In this document: in pieces, positions 17,739 through 26,184 of the stretch | How positions within the stretch are numbered: the stretch's first letter is position 1 | Layout: each line of letters starts with the position of its first letter | Origin: Synechococcus sp. CC9616 | GTDB lineage: Bacteria > Cyanobacteriota > Cyanobacteriia > PCC-6307 > Cyanobiaceae | Reading direction: 5' to 3' | Length of the DNA stretch: 64,000 nt | NCBI RefSeq assembly: GCF_000515235.1 | Contig: NZ_KI911558.1 | Location: 1,347,217 to 1,411,216 of the forward strand | The notes under the pieces: generated by a model | Told to the model about the DNA's origin: nothing | Seen by the model: only the letters and a program-made list of their open reading frames with translations | The model's database searches: none | Position numbers and translations under genes: made by a program

Positions 17739-18536
17739 TCAAATAATCTCAAGCAATTCAGACTGATTGTCCTCATTGGAAAGATCCCTTGAGAACAGAC
17801 TTTCATCGACGATATCACTTTCCTCAACAGAATCACCCTGGCTACTGGAGGCCTTCATCCAATCAAAGCATTCATCCAAACTTCCTTCAAATATTTGCTG
17901 TCCAGACGCGTCAATTGCAAGACCTTGATCGCAAAAATCTTTAAGAAATTTTTTATTCCCGCTTGTTGTGATTAAGGTATGATTTTCAATCCGAGCCTCA
18001 AACACAGTTCGCAAGTATTTGATCACTTGATCATTTTCGCTGCCCATCAGGAATTGAGCCGAAGGGACCAGGAAAACATCAAATGAAAAAGCCAAAGCCG
18101 TCATGAGAAAAAATAATTTCTGATCCCTGGACCTGAGATCTTTCAGGCGTTCACGAGGAGACAAACCAGCTGCATCCAAAAAAGTTTTTAAAAACTTTTC
18201 TATATTTAATGGAACAACACGATCTTGGTACAGCGAGCTTAAAAACAGCATATTTTGACGAAGCGTCAGCTTTCCATCCAGTCCACCTTTCAAGCCAAGG
18301 GGCCAACTGACCAAACCCTGATGAGAAATACGGCCTGACGCAGGCTGAACCAAGCCATAAATACTGCCAAGTAGTTCATCGCGTATTCGTCGGTTCCCGC
18401 AAAGAATCGCTCTCTTTTCACCTTCGCGAAACGAAAACGATATTGGAATGGTATTAATTGTTTTTTCCTTGCGACTAAACTTGAGGACTAAATCCTCGAG
18501 CCTGAGGGTCACAGCATGATTTGCGGCGACATTCAA
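17739..18536 (-). CDS. Degenerate KpsT-like ABC ATPase lacking recognisable catalytic motifs
   Basis: The 265-aa protein keeps the outline of a KpsT/Wzt ATPase. It has an N-terminal strand (LRLEDLVLKFS) and a very KpsT-like middle (SWPLGLKGGLDGKLTLRQNMLFLSSLY). The Walker A region reads ILCGNRRIRDELLGSI in place of a GxxGxGKST loop, so the essential Lys and Ser/Thr are absent. The signature region reads LKDLRSRDQK with no SGG, and the Walker B region reads VFLVPSAQF without the DE pair. The codons across the P-loop are clear and in frame (near 18375-18420), so this is not a local frameshift. It heads the export operon. By known ABC chemistry it should not hydrolyse ATP. It may be a structural subunit or depend on an ATPase encoded elsewhere; both are inferences. 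Confidence 0.75.
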   Translation of the reverse strand: MNVAANHAVTLRLEDLVLKFSRKEKTINTIPISFSFREGEKRAILCGNRRIRDELLGSIYGLVQPASGRISHQGLVSWPLGLKGGLDGKLTLRQNMLFLSSLYQDRVVPLNIEKFLKTFLDAAGLSPRERLKDLRSRDQKLFFLMTALAFSFDVFLVPSAQFLMGSENDQVIKYLRTVFEARIENHTLITTSGNKKFLKDFCDQGLAIDASGQQIFEGSLDECFDWMKASSSQGDSVEESDIVDESLFSRDLSNEDNQSELLEII

Positions 18537-18647
18537 GGAATTGAAGAAGTGTAGTTACAAGATCTTACCATCAAATCCTTGTTGGACTGTCTATCACGCC
18601 GGAATCGTCACGACGCGAATCAACTGTTGATCTTATATGGCTATGTT

Positions 18648-19157
18648 TCATAGCCTTTGCATCACAGCTTTTCGCAGTCGTTTTTGACACCTCTGCTCAA
18701 GCCTGGCGAACACAAGGTCCAAAGACTTTCTGCCAATCGAAAGCAATACAGCGTCCGGAAATACTAAGAATGATTGACGACTTGCCAACGCCAATGTTGC
18801 GCTGGCGCTCGCTCTGATCAAAGCGTCAAAGGGCGTGAGCTTTGCTCTGCATTCAAAGACGACGGCTTTCTGGATAGCAGCAAGGCCATGGATTTCACAA
18901 CGCTCAAAATCAATCTGAAGTTCCTGCCCGTTCCAGACCGCCACAAAAACAACCTCAGGTTGAACATTGAAAGTCAGAATCCTGTAGGGACTGGATTGGT
19001 AACGAAAGCGATGTCCGGGCAAAGACGTCAGTTTCTTGCGATCCAGCAGAGCCTCCATGGTGAGCTGTGGATCCGACAGCAGCTCAACCAGCGTTTGCCG
19101 TTTGGCTGCGCGAATTGGAACCTCGCAGACATGGGTACCCGCACAGCGCAGCGTCAT
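18648..19157 (-). CDS. DUF1997-family protein
   Basis: The 169-aa product has the look of the cyanobacterial/plastid DUF1997 family: a beta-rich core with RFRYQSSPYRILTFNVQPEVVF followed by WNGQELQIDFERCEIHG and a helical C-terminus. No signal peptide or membrane helix is seen. Function is unknown, although the family occurs almost only in oxygenic phototrophs. It starts 4 bp inside the end of the helicase gene, so the two are probably translated from one transcript. Family assignment is from memory of the pattern, not from a search. Confidence 0.65.
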   Translation of the reverse strand: MTLRCAGTHVCEVPIRAAKRQTLVELLSDPQLTMEALLDRKKLTSLPGHRFRYQSSPYRILTFNVQPEVVFVAVWNGQELQIDFERCEIHGLAAIQKAVVFECRAKLTPFDALIRASASATLALASRQSFLVFPDAVLLSIGRKSLDLVFARLEQRCQKRLRKAVMQRL

Positions 19158-21901
19158 GCTGCTCTCTCAGTGGCGGGATTAAGGCCAGAGGCTTCCTTGA
19201 GCAGATCCTGTGCCTCACAGACCGGAAAACGATTGATCGCCTTGAGAGCAAGGCGGGCATTGGCTCGCAGCTGCTCGCTGATGGCCTCGCAGAACGGCAC
19301 CTGAGCGAGAAGATCCACGGTGCGACGCATGATCCGAACCACATCGCCTTCATCCAGTGATGTGTTGGCAATCAGGTCGCTCCAGGCAGTCCCTCTGGCC
19401 CAGGCCTCCACCAGACCCATCAGTTCTGGTTCCCACCAGGCCGGGACCACAACGTTTAAACGCTCCTGGGTGCGCAACAGCTCGCGACGGACACCGGATA
19501 GATCATGCAAAGCCTCCTCAGCAGCGGGTGGCGGTGGAAAACCGCTCCAGAGATCAGGCCGATTCACCTCCGTGCTGATCGCTTCAAACACAGCCGCGAG
19601 ATCAGCCGGGTGCAGCTCATCGAGATGACCGCTCATCAGCGCCAACCCAAGCCACAGCTCGTTATCGCCGCGCAGCGCAGCGACTGTGCGACCGATTTCC
19701 GTCGGTTCGAGCTCAACCAAGCAGCCAAACTGCTGAAGAATCTCAAGCAGGGATAAAAAGGTCTCCCAATGTCTGTTGGCGCGGTGATGCAGAAGTCGCT
19801 GCCGCTCCTCGATTTCCTCCTCGAGCTCCTCCATTCGCCGGCGGTGTTTCTTGAGCTGTTTGCGATCCCCCCAGCCATGGGCGGGATGCTGCTCTTGCTC
19901 TTGCTCAAGGGTCTGCACAAGCCTGGACTGGGTGAGCACCTCACCGGCCAGGTCGTATTGCGGAGTTGTCATGTCGTGACGCCCGGCCATGTGCGCTACC
20001 GCCAGCGCCAGACCACCACTTTGTTGATCCCCATGACGCAGCTCTCCGGCCCGCTGGAGATCGGGCGCCTCCACGTTGTCCACCTGCAGACAGCTGAGCT
20101 CGGCGTGGAGGCTGACCACGGATTGGCAGGGAACCAGAAGCCAGAGGTTGTCATCCGTCAGGCAAAGCAGAAGCGGGAACTGGCCAGGACCGTCCACTTT
20201 CTCCACGATCACGGCGGGAGTGACCCGTCCCCGCAACTGAGGCGACTTGAGGCTCACCAGGGTTCCTGAGCTTGCAAACTGCAGCGCCAGCGTCAGCTCA
20301 TTGGCCAGGGTTTCCTCGGCCTGCTGCTGCAGGATTCGCAATAGTCGCCGCTCCTCCCGCAGCCTTCCGCGCAGTTTCTCGTAGTCCTCAAAGTCCTCCC
20401 AGGGCACATCGCCAGCCACCCCTTCCAGCTGCCCGAGTTGCAGCCGCAACTGCGACAAGGTTGTTTCTTCCTCCACCAGATCCAGGCTGGCCAGATAGCG
20501 ACCGAAGCTTCGTTCCACCAGCTCCCGTGCCTTGTCGAGATCGTGACGCTGCAGCAGATTCAGCACCATGCCGTAGCTGGGCGTGAACTGACTGACCAGA
20601 GGATCAGCCGGACTGGTGGCAAGCTGTCCGGCCTCCCTAACGCCTTCAAAGCGGCTCTGCACCGTCACGACGTAGCCGCGTGAATCGAGGCCACGACGCC
20701 CAGCCCGGCCTGCCATCTGCAGAAACTCGCTGCCCATCAGAGGCCGGTGGCCCCGCTCGGTGCGCTTGGAGAGCGCAGCGATCACCGTGCTTCGGGCCGG
20801 CATGTTGATTCCGGCAGCGAGGGTTTCGGTGGCGAACACCACCTTCACGAGGCCCTGTTGGAACAACTCCTCAATTAGTTCCTTCCAGGCCGGCAGCACC
20901 CCGGCATGGTGGGCGGCAATTCCCCTCAGCAGAGCATCCGCATGGATGCCATCGCGCACCGCTTCCGGATTTGCCTCGCTGTACGACGTGAAGCGATCGC
21001 GGATACGCGCCTGTTCCTTGGGGCTAACCAGGCACTGAGCTCCGAGATCCCTGACGGCCTTGTCGCAGCCGCGACGGCTGAAGATGAAATAGATCGCCGG
21101 AAGCATGGATCGCTCAGCCATCTGAGCCACCACGAAACTGATTGGTGGTGGCTCGGGCTGAGGGGGTTTGGGAGAGCGTCCCTTGCGTTTGCTTCCCTTG
21201 GGCGCTCGCCAGACCTTGCAGTTGGGATGGAGTCCTGTGCCTTGCTCATTCAGCAGGGGATGCAGCCCCTTGGCGCTGCAAAAACTGAACTGGAGCGGCA
21301 CCGGTCGGTGATCGCTGAGCACCAGCTCTGTGGGGCCGTGGACCTTTTCGATCCAGTCGGTGAGTTGCCCGGCGTTGGCCACCGTGGCCGATAGGGCCAC
21401 CAGCTGAACTGGAGGCGGACAGTGAATGATCGATTCCTCCCAGACCGTTCCCCGCTGGGAATCATTCATGTAATGGCACTCATCGAGAACAACAGCCTCA
21501 ACATCCGCCAAGGGGTCGTCATGCTTATTTGCCTCCGCATAGAGCATGTTTCGGAAGATCTCCGTCGTCATCACAACGATTGACGCCTCGCGGTTCACGC
21601 TGAGATCGCCGGTCATCAGACCGACGTTGTGATCACCAAACTGTTCGCGAAAATCCCTCAGCTTCTGGTTGGAGAGAGCCTTAAGAGGGGTGGTGTAGAA
21701 GACCTTCTGGCCATGGGAAAGGGCCCGATGAATCGCGTATTCGCCCACAAGAGTTTTGCCAGAACCGGTCGGGGCACTGACAACAACAGAGTGCCCCTGA
21801 TTCAGGGCATCGATCGCTTCCAGCTGGAAGTCATCCAGGGGAAACGCAAAAACCTTGGAAGGGTCGAGTGGTGCTGACCCGTCGGCGCCTGGTTCAGTCA
21901 T
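19154..21901 (-). CDS. DEAD/DECH-box RNA helicase with DSHCT domain (Ski2/Mtr4-like)
   Basis: The 915-aa superfamily 2 helicase has a Q-like entry (FPLDDFQLEAI), motif I APTGSGKT (near 40-50), the DECH box in VVLDECHYMND, motif III LSATV, motif V FATETLAAGINMPA and motif VI QMAGRAGRRG. The C-terminal 150-200 residues resemble the DSHCT domain (WAxGxxWxDLxxxTxLDEGDVVRIMRRTVDLLAQ), which identifies Ski2/Mtr4-type helicases. Cyanobacteria carry such a protein; a role in RNA turnover is plausible but not shown here. Several long opposite-strand frames inside this gene are composition artefacts. DUF1997 follows with a 4-bp overlap. Confidence 0.92.
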   Translation of the reverse strand: MTEPGADGSAPLDPSKVFAFPLDDFQLEAIDALNQGHSVVVSAPTGSGKTLVGEYAIHRALSHGQKVFYTTPLKALSNQKLRDFREQFGDHNVGLMTGDLSVNREASIVVMTTEIFRNMLYAEANKHDDPLADVEAVVLDECHYMNDSQRGTVWEESIIHCPPPVQLVALSATVANAGQLTDWIEKVHGPTELVLSDHRPVPLQFSFCSAKGLHPLLNEQGTGLHPNCKVWRAPKGSKRKGRSPKPPQPEPPPISFVVAQMAERSMLPAIYFIFSRRGCDKAVRDLGAQCLVSPKEQARIRDRFTSYSEANPEAVRDGIHADALLRGIAAHHAGVLPAWKELIEELFQQGLVKVVFATETLAAGINMPARSTVIAALSKRTERGHRPLMGSEFLQMAGRAGRRGLDSRGYVVTVQSRFEGVREAGQLATSPADPLVSQFTPSYGMVLNLLQRHDLDKARELVERSFGRYLASLDLVEEETTLSQLRLQLGQLEGVAGDVPWEDFEDYEKLRGRLREERRLLRILQQQAEETLANELTLALQFASSGTLVSLKSPQLRGRVTPAVIVEKVDGPGQFPLLLCLTDDNLWLLVPCQSVVSLHAELSCLQVDNVEAPDLQRAGELRHGDQQSGGLALAVAHMAGRHDMTTPQYDLAGEVLTQSRLVQTLEQEQEQHPAHGWGDRKQLKKHRRRMEELEEEIEERQRLLHHRANRHWETFLSLLEILQQFGCLVELEPTEIGRTVAALRGDNELWLGLALMSGHLDELHPADLAAVFEAISTEVNRPDLWSGFPPPPAAEEALHDLSGVRRELLRTQERLNVVVPAWWEPELMGLVEAWARGTAWSDLIANTSLDEGDVVRIMRRTVDLLAQVPFCEAISEQLRANARLALKAINRFPVCEAQDLLKEASGLNPATERAA

Positions 21902-22011
21902 CGCCGGCGGCGCCTTGGATCCATCATTGGATCCTACGAAGGCAGGATCCGCTGATTTCCCTAGCGGTCAGCTCCCCAAGACGCTAGAAATGAACAACTT
22001 TATGAAGTTTC

Positions 22012-22113
22012 ATGACAACCCTTGATCTCCTCACGATCATCCTTTCCTTCAGCCTGGCTTGCAGTGGGTTGTGGCTCTACAAGCTGATCGTCGGCGAATC
22101 CCAGAACAGCTGA
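22012..22113 (+). CDS. Candidate 33-aa single-helix membrane protein
   Basis: An ATG at 22012 opens a 33-residue frame (MTTLDLLTIILSFSLACSGL, then WLYKLIVGESQNS) ending at TGA 22111-22113. It has one central hydrophobic helix with a short polar tail, the layout of small cyanobacterial thylakoid subunits. I could not match it to a known photosystem, cytochrome b6f or NDH small subunit. It stands alone between the divergent helicase gene and the DUF3303 gene. The ribosome-binding site is weak. The rest of the 385-bp stretch (21902-22286) contains no other convincing gene. Confidence 0.45.
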   Translation: MTTLDLLTIILSFSLACSGLWLYKLIVGESQNS

Positions 22114-22286
22114 CGTCGCGGATAACGCCTTTCCCTGCCGAACCGATGGATGTCTCGAATGGGCTTTGAGAGCAAGGGTGTTCCGTCACCGCTGACGAGA
22201 CTTGATTTCTTTGAACAGATATAAGCATTCCCATCGCTGCAATCAGGGATGCGAAGTCATCCTGAGGGAGAGTCCATTCAATCGAC

Positions 22287-22607
22287 ATGCAGCTCTATCT
22301 GGCCGACATTCAATTTGATGACATCGATATGCAGAAGGCGGCCTATGCCCAGTTCATTGAACTCTGGGAAAGCGGAGCCATGGCCAAGGAAGACAAGTTC
22401 GAAGGCTTCGAAATGCTGTTCAGAGTGCATGCACCCGGAGAGGGACGCGTTGTGGTCCTCTGCCGTGCCGAGAGTGACAAACAACTCTTTGCCCATTTCG
22501 CTCCCTGGCGTGCACAGTTCGGCATGGTGGTTGAGTTCACACCGGTGATCAGTTGTCAAAACGTTGTCGACTATCACAAGGATCTCTTCGCCAAGCTCGG
22601 CGGCTAA
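22287..22607 (+). CDS. DUF3303-family protein
   Basis: This 106-aa protein resembles the small DUF3303 family common in marine cyanobacteria: MQLYLADIQFDD, then a helix with FIELWESGAMA, then a strand-rich part EGRVVVLCRAESDKQLFAHFAPWRAQFG and a closing VEFTPVISC. It looks like a single alpha/beta (ferredoxin-like) domain. It is soluble and its function is unknown. It converges tail-to-tail with the BASS transporter gene, leaving one base between the stop codons. Confidence 0.7.
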   Translation: MQLYLADIQFDDIDMQKAAYAQFIELWESGAMAKEDKFEGFEMLFRVHAPGEGRVVVLCRAESDKQLFAHFAPWRAQFGMVVEFTPVISCQNVVDYHKDLFAKLGG

Positions 22608-22608
22608 A

Positions 22609-23550
22609 TCACCGACCTGAGAGATCTGATTCGGGATCCGACTGTCGCCAGCCCGCAGCCAAAGCGCTGCCGATCATGCAGTGAATCACCGCCGAGATGG
22701 CACCCGGCAAAGCCGTGAGCGGGCTGGCAAATCCTCCACTTCTGGCCAGCACCACGGCAAGGCCTGAATTCTGCATACCGACTTCAATGCTGATGGTTCG
22801 TCTAACCGCTTCCTGCTGCTTGAACAGCTTGGGCAGCAGATAACCGAGCAGGAACCCTCCACAGTGCAGCAGCAGACAGGCCAGCAAAAGCTGCGGACCC
22901 TGCTTCAGGAGCTCCGCGCGCTGGCTTCCGACGATGCTCGCGACAATCAAAACGATCATCCCAACCGCCAGTGGAGGCATCACAGGTTCGACGCGGCGCG
23001 CCACCCCAGGACATCCCTGCTTGAGCAGCACGCCAAGCGCAACCGGCAGCAGCACAACCTGCATCACTTTTAGGAACAAGGCCCAACCATCCACCGGTAC
23101 GTACTGGCTGGCCAGCAGCTCGGTTAGCCGCGGGGTCATCACCACAGCCGCAGCTGTGCTAACGGTGGTCATCACAACGGAGAGCGCGACGTCAGCGCGG
23201 GCAATCAGGGCCACAACGTTGCTGGCGGTCCCTCCAGGACAACAGCCCACCAAAATCAGACCCACCGCCAGTGGTGGAGAAAGCTGCAGCAGCAAGGCCA
23301 GGGTCGCCGCTAGTCCGGGCATCACGATGAACTGTGCCATCGAACCCAGCAGAACCGCCCGCGGCCGCTGACCAACCCGAACAAAGTCCTGCGGTGCCAA
23401 ACCCAGCCCCATTCCCAGCATGATCACCCCCAGCCCGAGGGTGATCAGGGGACCGCGAAACCAGGTGAACAAGGGTGGATAGAGCAGGGCCAGGACCGCT
23501 CCGAGCAACGTCCAGAGCGGGAACCACAGCGTGAAACGCTCCAGCGACAT
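22609..23550 (-). CDS. Bile acid:sodium symporter (BASS) family transporter
   Basis: The 313-aa protein has about ten hydrophobic segments. Typical BASS features include LGLGVIMLGMGLGLAPQDF after the first two helices, GLILVGCCPGGTASNVVALIARADVALSVVMTTVSTAAAVVMTP split over two helices (the sodium-site region), and SIEVGMQNSGLAVVLA (E-x-G-x-Q-N-S/x-x-L) near the end. Plant and bacterial members move organic acids with sodium; the substrate here is unknown. I chose the ATG at 23548-23550 (MSLERFTLWF), since the longer open frame overlaps the divergent bioF start and is not membrane-like. It is divergent from the biotin cluster. Confidence 0.88.
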   Translation of the reverse strand: MSLERFTLWFPLWTLLGAVLALLYPPLFTWFRGPLITLGLGVIMLGMGLGLAPQDFVRVGQRPRAVLLGSMAQFIVMPGLAATLALLLQLSPPLAVGLILVGCCPGGTASNVVALIARADVALSVVMTTVSTAAAVVMTPRLTELLASQYVPVDGWALFLKVMQVVLLPVALGVLLKQGCPGVARRVEPVMPPLAVGMIVLIVASIVGSQRAELLKQGPQLLLACLLLHCGGFLLGYLLPKLFKQQEAVRRTISIEVGMQNSGLAVVLARSGGFASPLTALPGAISAVIHCMIGSALAAGWRQSDPESDLSGR

Positions 23551-23609
23551 GGGCTCCCTCCGTGATCGACTCCGCCATCCTCCGCCGAGGCAGCGCGCAG
23601 ACTGATCCG

Positions 23610-24737
23610 ATGAGCCCAGTCGACCCGGCCCGACGTCGCCGCCTCCGCACCTGGAGCCCAGGCCAGGAGCGGTGGCAGCTTTGCAGTGCGAACGGACCGG
23701 GCACACCACTGTTGGATCTGGCCAGCAATGACTATCTAGGCCTCAGTCGTCATCCTGATCTGGTGGCCGCAGCAACAACGGCCCTGCAGCAGGAGGGAGT
23801 GGGCGCAGGGGGGTCACGGCTTGTGACGGGCAGCCGCCCCAGCCATGACGAACTGGAGCAGGCCCTGGCCCGATGGCTGAATCGTGAGCGGGTGCTGCTG
23901 TTTCCAAGCGGTTTCCAAGCCAACATCGCTGCCGTCAGTGCCCTTGCCAATCGACGCAGCACGGTGCTGGCCGATCGCCTGATTCACCACTCGCTCCTCG
24001 TGGGCGTTCAGGCCAGCGGCGCGCGATTGCAACGCTTCGCTCACAACGATCTTGCCGATCTCGAGCGACGCCTGGCTTCTTGCAACAACAATGAGCCGCC
24101 GTTGGTGATCAGCGAAAGCCTGTTCAGCATGGAAGGGACAAGCCCGGATCTGGCAGTGCTTGCTCGCCTCTGTGCTGCCTACGGTGCGCGATTACTGATC
24201 GATGAGGCCCATGCCCTGGGAGTCCTGGGGAGCGGAGGAAGAGGTCTCTGTCACGGTCTCAGCCATCCAGTGCATCTGATCAGCGGCACCTTCGGCAAAG
24301 CCTTTGGCAGCGGTGGCGCCTTTTTGGCCGGTGATGCCGCCATGGGGGAACGCCTGCTGCAGACCTGTGGGGCTTTTCGCTATACAACAGCTATGGCTCC
24401 ACCGCTTGTGGCAGGAGCACTGGCAGCGCTGAAGCAAATCAAGGCGCATCCCAACTGGTGTGATCAACTTCGGAATAGAGCATCCTGCTGGCGCGATGCT
24501 CTGACACAGAGAGGTTGGAACAGACCAGCAGGCAAGGGTCCGATCCTTCCATTGATCGTGGGGGCCGATGAGGACGCGCTGCGGTTCCAGCAAACACTGG
24601 AAGAGGCAGGGCTTCTCTGCGTCGCCATCAGACCACCCACGGTGCCGGAGGGGCGGGCCAGGCTGCGCGTCGTGCTTCGCCGCGATCTGCCGGACAACAC
24701 TCTGGAGAGATTTCTGAGCACTCTCTCCCGTCCATGA
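23610..24737 (+). CDS. bioF: 8-amino-7-oxononanoate synthase (BioF)
   Basis: BioF condenses pimeloyl-ACP (or CoA) with alanine in a PLP-dependent decarboxylative reaction to give KAPA, the first ring-building step of biotin synthesis. The roughly 375-aa product shows DLASNDYLGLSRHP near the N-terminus, GAGGSRLVTGS, SESLFSMEGTSPDL, the DEAHALGVLG motif and the PLP lysine in SGTFGKAFGSGG. I use the ATG at 23610; a GTG at 23562 in the same frame would leave only 11 bp to the divergent BASS gene. The 3' end overlaps the next gene by 4 bp. It is the first gene of a bioF-K-C-D-A cluster. Confidence 0.95.
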   Translation: MSPVDPARRRRLRTWSPGQERWQLCSANGPGTPLLDLASNDYLGLSRHPDLVAAATTALQQEGVGAGGSRLVTGSRPSHDELEQALARWLNRERVLLFPSGFQANIAAVSALANRRSTVLADRLIHHSLLVGVQASGARLQRFAHNDLADLERRLASCNNNEPPLVISESLFSMEGTSPDLAVLARLCAAYGARLLIDEAHALGVLGSGGRGLCHGLSHPVHLISGTFGKAFGSGGAFLAGDAAMGERLLQTCGAFRYTTAMAPPLVAGALAALKQIKAHPNWCDQLRNRASCWRDALTQRGWNRPAGKGPILPLIVGADEDALRFQQTLEEAGLLCVAIRPPTVPEGRARLRVVLRRDLPDNTLERFLSTLSRP

Positions 24738-25432
24738 AGCAGGTGATCGCGATGCATGGATGGGCGGGAGACAACAGTTGCTGGACGCTTTGGAGCCGCC
24801 AATTTGAGCAGCGGGGATGGCATTGGTTCAGTGGGGAACGCGGCTATGGCAACCGATCACCCCAGAGCTCCGAGTGGGTGGATGGTTCAACGCGCAGGCT
24901 GGTGATCTGCCACTCGCTCGGCTTCCACCTGCTGCCAGCCTCCGTCCTGTCGGTCGCCACCGATCTTGTGCTGCTGGGTGGATTTGCTTCTTTCGTTCCC
25001 AGAGAAGTTGATGGCCGAGGCCTGAGAACCGCTCTGAGGGGGATGGCCAAGGCGCTGGGCACCCAGCAGGAGAGAACGATGCTTCAACGCTTCCTAGAAC
25101 GGGCAGCTGCCCCATTGCCGCTGTCGGCCCTGCCTCCGAATGCATTACTTCGGGGGATCAGTGAAACCGGCCGGCAGCGCCTGCAGGACGACTTGGACTT
25201 GCTGGCAAAACTGACCGCCTTGCCACCAGGCTTCCCCGATCAGGCTGACTGTCTGGTTGTTCAGGGCGGGCTTGATCAGATTGTTCCTCCCGAAACTCAA
25301 AAGCTGCTGATCCAGTCCCTCAACGGTCGATTGAAAAAGAAGCCCACTGAGATGCTGCAGCCCAACAGCGGCCACGCGCTGCTGACGGCTGATGCATTGC
25401 AACGGGTGCTGGGCTGGCTGGAAAGACCATGA
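24734..25432 (+). CDS. bioK: Pimeloyl-ACP methyl ester carboxylesterase, BioK-like
   Basis: The 232-aa alpha/beta-hydrolase has HGWAGDNSCW near the start (oxyanion region), the nucleophile elbow VICHSLGFH, an acid in VQGGLDQIVPP and the histidine in NSGHALL. This is a complete Ser-Asp-His triad. It lies between bioF and bioC with 4-bp overlaps on both sides. In known pathways BioC methylates malonyl-ACP to disguise it as a fatty-acid primer, and an esterase (BioH, BioG, BioJ or BioK) removes the methyl group at the pimeloyl stage. Cyanobacterial clusters with this gene order use the BioK class, so I use that symbol. The class assignment rests on context. Confidence 0.8.
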   Translation: MKQVIAMHGWAGDNSCWTLWSRQFEQRGWHWFSGERGYGNRSPQSSEWVDGSTRRLVICHSLGFHLLPASVLSVATDLVLLGGFASFVPREVDGRGLRTALRGMAKALGTQQERTMLQRFLERAAAPLPLSALPPNALLRGISETGRQRLQDDLDLLAKLTALPPGFPDQADCLVVQGGLDQIVPPETQKLLIQSLNGRLKKKPTEMLQPNSGHALLTADALQRVLGWLERP

Positions 25433-26184
25433 CGGAGGCCTGGAGACAACAGGTCCTCCCGCGATTTGACGGGGCCGCCAGCCACTACGACGGTGAAGCC
25501 AATCTGCAGCGTGTGATCGCCGAACGGTTGGCAAGCCTTTGCATGCAACAGCCGATTCCAGCAGGACTCTGGGTTGACCTGGGAAGCGGCACGGGGCTGC
25601 TGGCCGATGCACTGGAGCGGCAGTGTCCGGGTCAGCAGGTGCTGCGACTCGATGGCAGTCAGGCCATGCTCTCCCAGCAAGGACAACAACCATCCGTCCT
25701 GGCGTTCGATCTCAACAACCCGCTGCCGCACTGGCCTGCGCCTCCCACGCTGCTGGCGTCGAGCTTTGTGCTGCACTGGCTGAATTGCCCTGCGAAGACC
25801 CTGCAGCACTGGCTCAACTGCCTTGCCGTTGATGGATGGATGGCTCTGAGCGTTCCGATTGAGGGCAGTTTTCCGCAATGGCATCAAGCTGCAGCACGCG
25901 CCGGTGCTGCCTGCACGGCCATGCCGCTGCCGGATCGAGACAACCTGCTCGCAGGCTTGCAACCATCGGCCATTCAGCACTGCACTGTGCTGAATGTCAC
26001 CCAACGGGCTGAGCATGCCGTTCGCCTCCTGAAACCCATGACGGCGACAGGCGCTGACTCCACCCCCGCTCAACGGCTGAGCACGGCATCCTGGCGCCGG
26101 CTTTTCCACGCCTGGCCGCAGGATGAAGGCTCAGACCATCCTGGCCTCACCTGGAAGATCCTCATCCTGCTGCTCCGTCGATGA
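25429..26184 (+). CDS. bioC: Malonyl-ACP O-methyltransferase (BioC)
   Basis: BioC transfers a methyl group from S-adenosylmethionine to malonyl-ACP, starting the pimelate moiety of biotin. The 251-aa protein opens with RFDGAASHYDGEANLQ, typical of BioC (F..aA..Yd..a.lQ), followed by the SAM-binding WVDLGSGTGLLADAL (residues about 45-59) and LRLDGSQAML. Its start overlaps bioK and its stop overlaps bioD, each by 4 bp, which argues for coupled translation. Its substrate specificity is supported by the neighbours rather than by any single residue. Confidence 0.9.
   Translation: MTEAWRQQVLPRFDGAASHYDGEANLQRVIAERLASLCMQQPIPAGLWVDLGSGTGLLADALERQCPGQQVLRLDGSQAMLSQQGQQPSVLAFDLNNPLPHWPAPPTLLASSFVLHWLNCPAKTLQHWLNCLAVDGWMALSVPIEGSFPQWHQAAARAGAACTAMPLPDRDNLLAGLQPSAIQHCTVLNVTQRAEHAVRLLKPMTATGADSTPAQRLSTASWRRLFHAWPQDEGSDHPGLTWKILILLLRR

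Noticed and set aside
22049..22288. 79-codon minus-strand frame divergent from DUF3303
   Set aside because: It covers the DUF3303 start region and the small membrane ORF and is not protein-like in its second half.
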